Positions 27,145 through 35,295 of a stretch of DNA of 44,960 nt are shown piece after piece. The notes beneath the pieces were generated by a model, which did no database searches, was not told the DNA's origin, and worked only from the letters and a program-made list of their open reading frames with translations. A program made the translations under genes and the position numbers. Numbering within the stretch: the stretch's first letter is position 1; every line of letters starts with the position of its first letter. The stretch is taken from contig CANRWW010000022.1 of the NCBI GenBank assembly GCA_947643665.1, forward strand, positions 1 through 44,960. Direction: 5' to 3'. Origin of the DNA: an uncultured Porphyromonadaceae bacterium. Its GTDB lineage: Bacteria; Bacteroidota; Bacteroidia; Bacteroidales; Muribaculaceae.

Positions 27145-29469
27145 ATGATGTATAAAAACAAAATTCGCGGGGGCATTTTTGCCCTCGCGGCTCTCATTGC
27201 ACCGTTAGCGACGGGAGCACGCACTGCCGAAGAAGAGAAAGTGTTTATTGACAACCTGATGGTGCGTATGACACTCAAAGAGAAAATAGGGCAGCTAAAT
27301 CTGTTGAGCACCGGTTCGATTGTGACCACAAGCACACCAAACGACGACAACGCCACAGAGAAAATACGTCGTGGCGAAGTGGGCGCCGTGCTCAACCTGC
27401 AGGGGGTGAAGCAAATCAAGGAACTTCAGGAGTGTGCTGTCAACGAGACGCGGCTCGGAATTCCGATGTTTTTCGGTAAAGATGTGATTCACGGCTACGA
27501 GACACTGTTTCCGATTCCGCTGGCTATGTCGTGCTCATGGGATATGGAGGCAATAGAGCGTATGGCACGAATTTCGGCGATAGAGGCGAGTGCCGACGGG
27601 CTGAACTGGACTTTCTCGCCAATGGTTGACATCAGCAAAGATGCCCGCTGGGGACGTGTAGCCGAAGGATCAGGAGAAGATCCGTGGCTGGGAGCGCAGA
27701 TAGCCAGGGCGATGGTTAAAGGATACCAAGGCGACAGTCTCAGCCGCAACGACGAGATAATGGCCTGTGTGAAACATTTCGCGCTTTACGGTGCGCCAGA
27801 AGCAGGACGCGACTACAATATGGTTGATATGAGCCGGAACCGCATGTTCAACGAATATTTCCTGCCATATCAGGCTGCTATAGAAGCCGGAGCCGCAAGT
27901 GTGATGAGCTCGTTCAACGATGTCAACGGTGTGCCGGCCACTGTGAGCCGATGGTTGCTGACCGACCTGTTGCGGGACAGATGGGGTTTCAACGGTTTTG
28001 TCACAACTGACAACACGGCGATAATGGAGTTGCCGTTTCACAGCATCGGCGACATAACGGCCGTGACAGTGCGTGCGCTCAAAGCCGGTACGGATCTGGA
28101 CATGAATTCGCAAGCTTACACCGGACAACTTGAAAAGGCTCTTGCCGAAGGGCTGGTGAACGAGAACGACATTGACACGGCATGCCGCCGGATTCTTGAG
28201 GCAAAAATGCGTCTTGGGTTGTTTGACGACCCGTTCAAATATATTTCAGAAGATAGAGCCGCAAATGAGATTTACACTCCAGAGCACCGAAAAGCCGCGC
28301 GTGAAATCGCCGCCGAGACATTCGTGCTATTGAAAAACGACGGCAATCTGCTTCCGCTGAAACGACAGGGTAAGATAGCGCTTATCGGGCCGCATGGCAA
28401 TGCCCGCACTCAGATTACCGGCATGTGGAGCGGGGTCAGGAGTTATGAGCGGTATGAAACGGTGTTTGAGGCTATGAAACGTAATCTGAATGGTAAAGCC
28501 GAGGTGCGCTATGCCCGTGGAAGCAATCTTGACTATGACCCTGAAATGGAAGAGAGAGCGTGGGTGAGAAACTGGAACTGCCATGTCAATGGCAGACAAG
28601 AAATAGAGCACTGCGATGACAAGTCGCTGCTTGAGGAGGCCATGGAGGTTGCACGATGGGGCGACGTGATTGTGGCTACTTTGGGGGAGATGATGGAGAT
28701 GAGCGGTGAAAGCTCATGCCGCACCGACCTTGAGATGCCCGCAGCCCAGCGCGACCTTCTGAAAGCGCTGCTTGCCACCGGTAAGCCAGTGGTGTTGCTG
28801 CACTTCTCGGGGCGTCCGACGGTGATGACATGGGAAAACGAAAATGTGCCCTCCATAATGAATGTGTGGTTTCCTGGCAGTGAGGCAGGCAACGCCATAT
28901 GTGATGTGCTGTTTGGCGATGCAGCTCCAGGAGGGAGGCTAACCACATCGTTTCCGAGATCTTCGGGACAGTGCCCGTTCTATTATAACCATCGGAACAC
29001 ATGTCGTCCGCAAGATCAGTCAACATGGTTCGAAAAATATCGCAGCAACTATCTTGATGTGTCGAATGAACCGGTCTATCCATTCGGTTTCGGATTGGGT
29101 TATACCACGTTTACCTATTCGCCTGTGGCACTCAGCGCCGACTCGCTTGATGCCAGTGGAAGCATTACTGCCGCCGTAACAGTGACGAATACCGGTGGCC
29201 GCCACGGTACAGAGATTGTGCAACTCTATATCCGCGACGTGGCAGGAACCATTACCCGCCCAGTGCAGGAACTTAAAGGTTTCGAACGGATAGAACTGAA
29301 AAAAGGTGAGAGCCAGGAGGTTAAATTCGTTATAAAGCCTGAAATGCTTAAATTCTATGACGAAAACCTTGATTTTGTGGCAGAACCGGGTGAATTTGAA
29401 CTGATGATCGGCCCCAACAGCCGTGATGTTGACCGCCGCAGTTTCCACCTTACCTCATGGGTCAGATGA
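27145..29469 (+). CDS. GH3 beta-glycosidase, BglX-like
   Basis: Periplasmic exo-acting beta-glucosidase-type enzyme, 774 residues, with a signal peptide (about 1-25). The N-terminal GH3 barrel carries GKDVIHGYETLFPIPLA, SPMVDISKDARWGR, Lys210-His211 in ACVKHF, SSFNDVNGVPA and the nucleophile Asp289 in GFVTTDNTAIMEL. The alpha/beta sandwich follows (ETFVLLKNDGNLLPLKRQGK), then a fibronectin-III-like C-terminus (VTNTGGRHGTEIVQLYI, then RPVQELKGFERIELKKGE). Close resemblance to BglX suggests it releases glucose from beta-linked oligosaccharides made by GH5. Its start ATG 27145 lies 18 bp after the GH5 stop; the next codon is also ATG. Confidence 0.93.
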   Translation: MMYKNKIRGGIFALAALIAPLATGARTAEEEKVFIDNLMVRMTLKEKIGQLNLLSTGSIVTTSTPNDDNATEKIRRGEVGAVLNLQGVKQIKELQECAVNETRLGIPMFFGKDVIHGYETLFPIPLAMSCSWDMEAIERMARISAIEASADGLNWTFSPMVDISKDARWGRVAEGSGEDPWLGAQIARAMVKGYQGDSLSRNDEIMACVKHFALYGAPEAGRDYNMVDMSRNRMFNEYFLPYQAAIEAGAASVMSSFNDVNGVPATVSRWLLTDLLRDRWGFNGFVTTDNTAIMELPFHSIGDITAVTVRALKAGTDLDMNSQAYTGQLEKALAEGLVNENDIDTACRRILEAKMRLGLFDDPFKYISEDRAANEIYTPEHRKAAREIAAETFVLLKNDGNLLPLKRQGKIALIGPHGNARTQITGMWSGVRSYERYETVFEAMKRNLNGKAEVRYARGSNLDYDPEMEERAWVRNWNCHVNGRQEIEHCDDKSLLEEAMEVARWGDVIVATLGEMMEMSGESSCRTDLEMPAAQRDLLKALLATGKPVVLLHFSGRPTVMTWENENVPSIMNVWFPGSEAGNAICDVLFGDAAPGGRLTTSFPRSSGQCPFYYNHRNTCRPQDQSTWFEKYRSNYLDVSNEPVYPFGFGLGYTTFTYSPVALSADSLDASGSITAAVTVTNTGGRHGTEIVQLYIRDVAGTITRPVQELKGFERIELKKGESQEVKFVIKPEMLKFYDENLDFVAEPGEFELMIGPNSRDVDRRSFHLTSWVR

Positions 29470-29505
29470 TTTGATAAAAGCCTGATTACAGGTTTATTTG
29501 CAAAA

Positions 29506-29538
29506 GTTTACGTATGTTGCATGTGTTTCATAACTTTG
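29506..29538 (+). promoter_or_regulatory. Possible internal promoter before second GH3 gene
   Basis: TAACTTTG (29531-29538) is an exact -7 match, with a weak -33 (GTTTA, 29506-29510) at 20-nt spacing. It lies in the 194-bp gap between the two GH3 genes and would start transcription near 29545. Confidence 0.5.
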
Positions 29539-29663
29539 TGGTGTAGTCTTATTGCCTCCAAATAAGAGACAGAAAACACTTCAGAAAGAGATTGGAAGCA
29601 CACAAGATGGAGAATACATATCGTAAATCAGAAAATAGTAAACCAAAACAAAACGAACATAAC

Positions 29664-31910
29664 ATGAAATTACAGATTATTGCCGCTACGATGGCAATTG
29701 GTGCCATAATGAATGCGGCGGGTGGTGAAACGCCGGTGTATCTTGACACTGACAAACCTTTGGATGAAAGGGTAGAAGATGCTCTTTCACGCATGACCAC
29801 CGAGGAGAAAGTTGCAATCATACACGCACAATCGAAATTCAGTTCACCGGGTGTGCAGCGGCTAGGCATTCCTGAATTGTGGTGCACCGACGGCCCCCAT
29901 GGCATACGTCCGGAAGTCTTTTGGGATGAATGGGATCAGGCTGGATGGACAAATGATTCATGCACGGCTTTCCCGGCTCTGACCTGTCTCGCCGCTACCT
30001 GGAATCCTGAAATGGCAGCCCTTTACGGCAAAAGTATCGGTGAAGAAGCCCGTTATCGTGAAAAAGATGTGCTGCTGGGTCCCGGTGTGAACATTTACCG
30101 CACTCCGTTGAACGGCCGTAATTTCGAATATATGGGTGAAGACCCTTATCTGGCATCGGTCATGGTTGTGCCATATATCAAAGGGGTGCAGGCCAACGGA
30201 GTGGCTACCTGTGTGAAGCATTATGCCCTTAACAATCAGGAGCAGCGCCGCCACACCACCGATGTTGACCTAAGCGACCGGGCACTATATGAAATCTACC
30301 TGCCGGCGTTCAAGGCGGCAGTCACTGAGGGTGGCTCATGGTCAATTATGGGATCATATAACCTTTACAAAGGTACGCATGTGTGTCAGAATCAGCGTTT
30401 GCTCAAGGATATCCTTCGTGATGAATGGGGGTTTGACGGTGTGGTGATATCCGACTGGGGCGCTGTGCACGATACAGAGCAGGTAGTCAACGGCGGTCTT
30501 GATCTTGAGTTCGGCTCATGGACCAACGGCCTGTCGGAAGGTATGAAAAACGCCTACGACAGCTATTATATGGCTTACCCTTATCTCAAACTTATAAAAG
30601 AGGGTAAGGTCAGTACTGAGGAACTTGACAAAAAGGCCGGAAATGTGTTGCGTCTGATTTTCCGCACGGCCATGAATCCTACTAAACCTTTCGGTGCGAT
30701 AAATTCGGCGGAACATGTGGCCGCAGCCCGGAGGATTGCCGGCGAGGGTATCGTGTTGCTGAAGAATGAAGGAGAGGTGTTGCCGCTTAAACTTGACGGT
30801 AAAAAGAAAATTGCTGTTGTCGGTGAGAATGCCATAAAGATGATGACGGTAGGTGGAGGCAGTTCCTCGTTGAAAGCTCGTAAGGAGATCTCTCCGCTAG
30901 AAGGCTTGAAGCAGCGGGTCGGGAAAGATGTTGAGGTGGTTTATGCCCGTGGATATGTGGGCGACCCTGTGGCACAGCAGGATGGGATGAAGATTCAAGA
31001 CATATCTGACAGCCGTTGCGCCGAGGAATTACTTGCCGAGGCTGTGAATGTGTCAAAAGGGGCTGATTATGTTATATTCGTAGGCGGTCTCAACAAGGCG
31101 CCGCATCAGGACTGCGAGGATGCCGACCGCGAAGGTCTCGGTCTCCCTTACGGACAAGACCGTCTTATAGAAGAGATTGCCAAAATCAACAAGAATCTTG
31201 TGGTAGTGAATATCTCCGGCAACGCTGTGGCGATGCCTTGGATCAAGAATGTGCCTACCGTGGTGCAGGGATGGTTTATCGGGTCGGAAGCCGGCAACGC
31301 TATTGCCGATGTGCTTACCGGCGATGTCAATCCTTCCGGTAAATTGCCGTTTACGTTCCCTGCACGCCTTGAGGATGTAGGTGCACATGCCAAGGGGGAA
31401 TATCCCGGCAACAAAGATGCCTTGGCTGCATCGAAGGAGTGGGGCGATACTATCCCGGAATATTACAGCGAAGATATTTTTGTGGGATACCGCTGGGCCG
31501 ACAAGGAGAAGACTGCCCCGCTTTTCCCATTCGGTCATGGATTGAGCTACACGACATTTGAGTATAGCAGGCCGACAGCCGACAAGAAGGCCATTACCAC
31601 CGACGACACCATCACCTTCAGTGTGAATGTGCGTAATATCGGTGACAAAGAGGGACAAGAAATCATACAGCTCTATATTGCGGATAAAGCATCTGGCCTG
31701 CCACGTCCGGTCAAAGAACTGAAAGGTTTCAGCAAGGTGAAACTTGCTCCCGGCGAAGAGAAACCAGTGAGCATCACCATCGGTAAAGATGCCTTGAGCT
31801 ATTTCGATGATCAGAAACATGAGTGGGTTGCAGAGCCAGGCAAATTCGAGGCTATTATCGGTGCGTCATCGCGCGATATCAAAGGTGTGGTACCGTTTGA
31901 ATTAAAATGA
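29664..31910 (+). CDS. GH3 beta-glycosidase
   Basis: Second exo-acting GH3 enzyme of the PUL, 748 residues from ATG 29664. I chose this start because it opens directly with a signal peptide (MKLQIIAATMAIGAIMNAAG); the frame is open to 29592, but the extra 24 residues are polar and would hide the signal. Catalytic features: ELWCTDGPHGIRPE, Lys185-His186 in TCVKHYALNNQEQRR, SYNLYKGTHVCQN, and the nucleophile Asp264 in VVISDWGAV. An alpha/beta sandwich and fibronectin-III-like domain follow (PLFPFGHGLSYTTFEYS, then RPVKELKGFSKVKLAPGE). It differs clearly from the first GH3, so the two likely act on different linkages or chain ends. It may have its own promoter. Confidence 0.93.
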   Translation: MKLQIIAATMAIGAIMNAAGGETPVYLDTDKPLDERVEDALSRMTTEEKVAIIHAQSKFSSPGVQRLGIPELWCTDGPHGIRPEVFWDEWDQAGWTNDSCTAFPALTCLAATWNPEMAALYGKSIGEEARYREKDVLLGPGVNIYRTPLNGRNFEYMGEDPYLASVMVVPYIKGVQANGVATCVKHYALNNQEQRRHTTDVDLSDRALYEIYLPAFKAAVTEGGSWSIMGSYNLYKGTHVCQNQRLLKDILRDEWGFDGVVISDWGAVHDTEQVVNGGLDLEFGSWTNGLSEGMKNAYDSYYMAYPYLKLIKEGKVSTEELDKKAGNVLRLIFRTAMNPTKPFGAINSAEHVAAARRIAGEGIVLLKNEGEVLPLKLDGKKKIAVVGENAIKMMTVGGGSSSLKARKEISPLEGLKQRVGKDVEVVYARGYVGDPVAQQDGMKIQDISDSRCAEELLAEAVNVSKGADYVIFVGGLNKAPHQDCEDADREGLGLPYGQDRLIEEIAKINKNLVVVNISGNAVAMPWIKNVPTVVQGWFIGSEAGNAIADVLTGDVNPSGKLPFTFPARLEDVGAHAKGEYPGNKDALAASKEWGDTIPEYYSEDIFVGYRWADKEKTAPLFPFGHGLSYTTFEYSRPTADKKAITTDDTITFSVNVRNIGDKEGQEIIQLYIADKASGLPRPVKELKGFSKVKLAPGEEKPVSITIGKDALSYFDDQKHEWVAEPGKFEAIIGASSRDIKGVVPFELK

Positions 31911-31930
31911 CGGTGCATAAACAAATTATT

Positions 31931-32041
31931 ATGCTTAAGCGAACTATAGCGGTAATTTTATGTGCCGCCGCATCGGGCGCCGGCGTATCGGCGACAGATT
32001 ATAAAAAGAATCGCGCAGCATTGATGCCACAAATCTCTTGA
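31931..32041 (+). pseudogene. Truncated PUL gene: signal peptide only
   Basis: ATG 31931, 20 bp after the GH3 stop, opens MLKRTIAVILCAAASGAGVS, a clear signal peptide, followed by ATDYKK and then, out of frame, sequence belonging to an integrase remnant; the frame ends at TGA 32039-32041. The spacing and GC-rich character match the PUL, so this is best read as the 5' end of the next PUL gene, cut by an insertion or deletion near 32000-32012. What enzyme it encoded cannot be known. Confidence 0.7.
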
Positions 32042-32440
32042 ATGTGCACTTTTCATTGCAAGATGTTAACGAGTTTGAGAAGTTCTTGCGCGCCGAGCAT
32101 ACATTCTATAAGGACAGGGATTGTGGAGGCAAACTGTTTCCTTTCATAAGCTCACAAAAATACAATGACGCCATAAAGAAAGTGTTTACTGTTTGTGATA
32201 TCAGGAGAATGGTAACAGTTCTTAACCCCTTGACAGGTAAAGAGGAAAAACGACCAATTAATGAATTAGCCAGCAGCCATCTTGCACGGCGAACATTCGT
32301 AGGCAACCTATATTAAGAATGTAAAGGCTCCCAACCTTGTAGGTTCCCTATCCGGTCATGCCGAAGATAGTAAGGCTTTTGCCAGATATTGAGAAATAGA
32401 CGAGGATATGAAAAAAGAACTCGTCGAATTGCCGGAATAG
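32005..32440 (+). pseudogene. Tyrosine recombinase/phage-type integrase, C-terminal remnant
   Basis: The frame opens (after TAA 32002-32004) into SIDATNLLNVHFSLQDVNEF, then FPFISSQKYNDAIKKVF, LNPLTGKEEKRPINELASSH and the H-x-x-R box in HLARRTFVGNLY (to 32313). One inserted T at 32313/32314 then shifts the frame; beyond it the homology continues as KNVKAPNLVGSLSGHAEDSK and AFARY, where the final Tyr (32387-32389) is the expected catalytic nucleophile. The next codon is TGA (32390-32392), where CGA (Arg) is expected, then EIDEDMKKELVELPE and TAG (32438-32440). The N-terminal arm-binding and core domains are missing. It is therefore a dead fragment with three lesions. A hairpin (32462-32505) follows its end. 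Confidence 0.8.
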
Positions 32441-32461
32441 AAATTTGTTCAATAAATAGAC

Positions 32462-32505
32462 AAATGCGTGTGCCAATATTGATATGCAATATGACACACG
32501 CATTT
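32462..32505 (+). terminator. Hairpin after integrase remnant
   Basis: An 11-bp perfect stem (AAATGCGTGTG with CACACGCATTT) extended by an inner ATATTG/CAATAT stem. It lies 21 bp after the last integrase stop codon and is followed by ATCATATTGTTTT. Probably the original integrase terminator. Confidence 0.6.
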
Positions 32506-32771
32506 ATCATATTGTTTTACGGCTTGATACTGATTCTGATTGCAGAATTACGGCTTAAAAACAACCATAGTAGTGGCGGCTCAGGGTATTTTCGTCGGTA
32601 TGCCGTCGAATGGTGACGGTGATCCGGCGGCTCACTGACCCCTTCCGGCCGCATACCGACTACGGGAGCGGGCTAAACCCCGACTGCCTACAACGCCTTG
32701 TGACGATGCTACTGCGTAGCCGGCACAAGACTCAATATCGGCAGTCCGGGTTCTTTACGCCCTCTCCTTAT

Positions 32772-32900
32772 ATGGAATTTGAACCGCAACACAACATTCC
32801 GTTTGTCAACAAAGGCTATCTCGAAGCCGTCAAAGTAGGGCGCAATGTTTGTTACCGCCGAAGCGAAGTAGAACGAGTAATTAAATTACGCGTTCAGTAA
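32772..32900 (+). pseudogene. Possible excisionase/HTH protein fragment
   Basis: The final 42 codons of a plus-strand open frame (which extends upstream to 32610) read MEFEPQHNIPFVNKGYLEAV then KVGRNVCYRRSEVERVIKL. The second part resembles the end of excisionase-type winged helix-turn-helix proteins of integrative elements. The upstream half does not resemble a protein family I know, and 32441-32771 shows only fragments. A perfect hairpin 19 bp after the stop suggests that a real gene once ended here. Treated as element debris beside the integrase remnant. Confidence 0.3.
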
Positions 32901-32918
32901 AGTTCTTCTAATCCAAAT

Positions 32919-32956
32919 ATGGCGAGGGTAGCAATGCTATATGCTACCCTCGCCAT
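32919..32956 (+). terminator. 15-bp perfect hairpin terminator
   Basis: Stem 32919-32933 with 32942-32956 around an 8-nt loop, followed by TAGTTTGTTTG. It lies 19 bp past the stop of the HTH-like fragment. Confidence 0.65.
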
Positions 32957-33074
32957 TAGTTTGTTTGTAGATATGATGACGATTAAATGACGCTATATTT
33001 CAATGAACTTTAACATTAAAAATATCTCAACATTTAATTATCTTGATTTAATTGACCCGAAATTGATTAAAAAA

Positions 33075-33125
33075 TGGGGACAAAAATTCGTAGAATAAAA
33101 ATTGGGGGACAAAATGGGAACAATA
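33075..33125. repeat. Short GGGGACAAAA-type direct repeats
   Basis: TGGGGACAAAAATT (33075-33088), TGGGGGACAAAAT (33103-33115) and TGGGAACAATA (33115-33125) form three imperfect direct repeats just outside the tRNA-Leu terminator. Such repeats beside an integrase remnant could be integrase or excisionase binding sites or an element end. 32957-33074 is otherwise featureless AT-rich sequence. Confidence 0.4.
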
Positions 33126-33135
33126 ATATACAAGA

Positions 33136-33174
33136 AAAATCCCGAGCAATTGAAATTCAATTGCTCGGGATTTT
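33136..33174 (-). terminator. Terminator of the tRNA operon
   Basis: Perfect 17-bp stem (33136-33152 with 33158-33174), AAATT loop, followed on the minus strand by a T-run (TTTTTCTTG). It starts 7 bp after the 3' end of tRNA-Leu. Confidence 0.85.
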
Positions 33175-33180
33175 CCAAAG

Positions 33181-33265
33181 TGTCCGAAATGAGACTCGAA
33201 CTCACACGATCCAATGATCACTACCCCCTCAAAGTAGCGCGTCTACCAATTCCGCCATCCGGACA
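33181..33265 (-). tRNA. tRNA-Leu(GAG)
   Basis: 85-nt class II tRNA on the minus strand. The acceptor stem pairs TGTCCGG with TCGGACA, the anticodon stem CTACT/GGTAG holds loop TTGAGGG with anticodon GAG, a long variable arm follows, and the T-arm has GTTCGAGTC. CCA is not encoded. It is the second gene of a two-tRNA unit, and its 3' end faces the integrase debris, as expected if it had served as an attachment site. Confidence 0.93.
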
Positions 33266-33378
33266 TTCTAATCTTGCATCATTTGCTTGTATTGTATACA
33301 CTCAAACAAAGTCCGTATAGTAAACAAAATCACCAACAGACCGCGAGGGTTTTGAGATTCAATTTAATGATGGTTCTG

Positions 33379-33451
<73 letters not shown>

Positions 33452-33514
33452 AAGTTTTCCGTTTACAAAGACCGGCTTTGCCTCGCCAGGCACCCCGTTT
33501 TGTCGTTTGCGTTG

Positions 33515-33544
33515 CAAAGGTACGCATTATTTTTGAATTGGCAA
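33515..33544 (-). promoter_or_regulatory. Promoter of tRNA-Gly/tRNA-Leu
   Basis: Minus strand: TTG (33542-33544), 19-nt spacer, TACCTTTG (33515-33522), exact -7 match. Predicted start near 33508, about 57 nt before the mature tRNA-Gly 5' end. Confidence 0.7.
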
Positions 33545-33647
33545 GCGTTTTAGCAAAAAATCTCAAAAAAATTACGCACTCCACCCCTTAACACACTTTA
33601 AAAGAAGAAATTCCTAATCCGCACAATTATCAATAGGCATTTTTTAT

Positions 33648-33678
33648 TTTGTAAATCATGAGCCATTATCTATCTTTG
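33648..33678 (+). promoter_or_regulatory. Promoter of DUF1015 gene
   Basis: TTTTG at about 33648-33652, an 18-nt spacer, TATCTTTG (33671-33678), exact -7 match. Predicted start near 33685, so that a protein starting at 33692 would have almost no leader; this supports the downstream start at 33770. Confidence 0.65.
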
Positions 33679-33769
33679 TGAAAGCATCATTGTGCAAAAC
33701 CGCTTAAAGACTTTTTGCAAAATGATGCATAATACCGACCTTAATATAAAATACCAAAACAGACCGATT

Positions 33770-35014
33770 ATGGCAAAAGTCAAACCATTCAGGGGCATCC
33801 GGCCTCCAAAAGAATTCATCGAACAGGTCGCCTCACGCCCTTATGATGTCCTGAACTCAGATGAAGCACGCATAGAAGCTCAGGGAAACCCAAAATCGCT
33901 ATACCATATAATCAAGCCTGAAATAGATTTTGAACCGGGAACAGACGAGCACGATCCCAAAGTCTACGACAAAGCCGTAGAAAATTTCCGCGCTTTCCGC
34001 CAAAACGGATGGCTCATCCAAGACCCCCTGGAACATTATTATATATATGCCCAAACCATGGAAGGGCGCACACAATACGGTATCGTCATCGCGGCCAATG
34101 TACACGACTATGTGAACGGCGTCATAAAGAAACATGAACTGACACGCCGCGACAAGGAAGATGACCGAATGAAACATGTCAAAGTGAACAATGCCAACAT
34201 AGAACCGGTGTTTTTCGCTTTTCCTGACAACGAACGTCTTGAAAAAATCATACGTGAAGTGACCGCAGGCCAACCTGAATACGATTTCACGGCTCCCGAC
34301 GGCTTCGGGCACCACTTCTGGGTGGTGGAAGATCCCGCCTATACCGCAACCATCACCGAAGAGTTCGCCGCCATGCCGCACCTGTACATTGCCGACGGCC
34401 ACCACCGTTCGGCAGCAGCTGCACGCGTAGGGCTGGAAAAAGCTGCAGAGGACCCCGCACACAACGGAGAAGAAGAATACAACTACTTCCTTGCGGTAGC
34501 ATTTCCGGCATCGCATCTGCGGATAATAGACTATAACAGGGTTGTACGCGACCTCAACGGGCTCACCCCGGAAGAGTTCCTTGCACGTATTGAAAAAGAC
34601 TTCATCGTACAGGAAAAAGGGAATGAAACATACACACCTGAAAAACTCCATAACTTCTCGCTATACCTTGAGGGAAAATGGTACTCGCTCACAGCACGCG
34701 AAGGACGATACGATGACACAGATCCCATAGGAGTGCTGGATGTAACAATCTCATCAGACCTCATACTCCGCGACATACTCGGAATAACCGACCTGCGCTC
34801 AGACAAACGCATTGATTTCGTAGGAGGAATAAGAGGCCTTGGGGAATTGAAACGGCGTGTCGACTCCGGCGAAATGAAAATGGCTCTCGCATTATATCCT
34901 GTGTCAATGAAACAGTTGATGGACATAGCAGATACCGGCAACATAATGCCACCAAAAACCACCTGGTTCGAACCGAAACTACGTTCCGGACTAGTGATCC
35001 ACGAACTAATCTGA
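33770..35014 (+). CDS. DUF1015 family protein
   Basis: Soluble protein of 414 residues that I recognise as DUF1015 (a conserved family often annotated as HTH-type or SpoOJ-associated without firm evidence). Opening MAKVKPFRGIRPPKEFIEQV, then ASRPYDVLNSDEAR, LYHIIKPEIDF, a central YIADGHHRSAAAARVG and a C-terminal half with LGITDLRSDKRIDFVGGIRG and MPPKTTWFEPKLRSGLV are family features. The function is not established; relatives in Bacteroidota often lie beside serine biosynthesis genes, which are absent here. I chose ATG 33770 over an upstream ATG (33692) because the 26 extra residues are not part of the family and would begin almost at the predicted transcription start. Confidence 0.9.
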   Translation: MAKVKPFRGIRPPKEFIEQVASRPYDVLNSDEARIEAQGNPKSLYHIIKPEIDFEPGTDEHDPKVYDKAVENFRAFRQNGWLIQDPLEHYYIYAQTMEGRTQYGIVIAANVHDYVNGVIKKHELTRRDKEDDRMKHVKVNNANIEPVFFAFPDNERLEKIIREVTAGQPEYDFTAPDGFGHHFWVVEDPAYTATITEEFAAMPHLYIADGHHRSAAAARVGLEKAAEDPAHNGEEEYNYFLAVAFPASHLRIIDYNRVVRDLNGLTPEEFLARIEKDFIVQEKGNETYTPEKLHNFSLYLEGKWYSLTAREGRYDDTDPIGVLDVTISSDLILRDILGITDLRSDKRIDFVGGIRGLGELKRRVDSGEMKMALALYPVSMKQLMDIADTGNIMPPKTTWFEPKLRSGLVIHELI

Positions 35015-35063
35015 GACAACCGCTTTAAAGAGAGTGTGTCATAATGGCCCATCTGGGTCGTCA

Positions 35064-35166
35064 CCTGAGGGATTCGGGTTCGGTCATTGACCAAAGTCAA
35101 CTCCCGTCACCCTCAGGCTCCTACCATCTGGAACCATTCTTGGCTGAGCCAAGCGACCACAGGTCG
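35064..35166. other. Densely folded intergenic segment
   Basis: In 103 bp: outer stem CCTGAGGG/CCCTCAGG (35064-35071 with 35110-35117), nested CGGG/CCCG (35075-35078, 35103-35106) and GGTC/GACC (35082-35085, 35089-35092), then palindrome CTTGGCTGAGCCAAG (35139-35153) and CGACC/GGTCG (35154-35158, 35162-35166). No coding frame fits. This is consistent with a small structured RNA or a degenerate repeat element between two convergent genes. Confidence 0.4.
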
Positions 35167-35201
35167 ATGACTGACTGCACCCTCGCCATCAGAACAGAAA
35201 C

Positions 35202-35243
35202 AAGTAGGCGTGTCAAAATTCATGAATTTTGACACGCCTACTT
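35202..35243. terminator. 42-bp perfect palindrome, bidirectional terminator
   Basis: 35202-35222 is the exact reverse complement of 35223-35243. Its centre is CATG, which must form the turn. It is followed by TTTAATTTC on the plus side and lies 53 bp from the stop of the convergent MFS gene. Position between DUF1015 (plus) and the MFS gene (minus) suits a two-way terminator. Confidence 0.75.
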
Positions 35244-35295
35244 TAATTTCATCTATCTACAGGACTCCCGCCCTGTAAGAAAAAACATTTACGGT

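Noticed and set aside
29592-29663. 24-residue N-terminal extension of the second GH3 enzyme
   Set aside because: Polar residues ahead of a clear signal peptide; ATG 29664 is the better start.
33692-33769. N-terminal extension of DUF1015
   Set aside because: Not part of the family and begins almost at the predicted transcription start.
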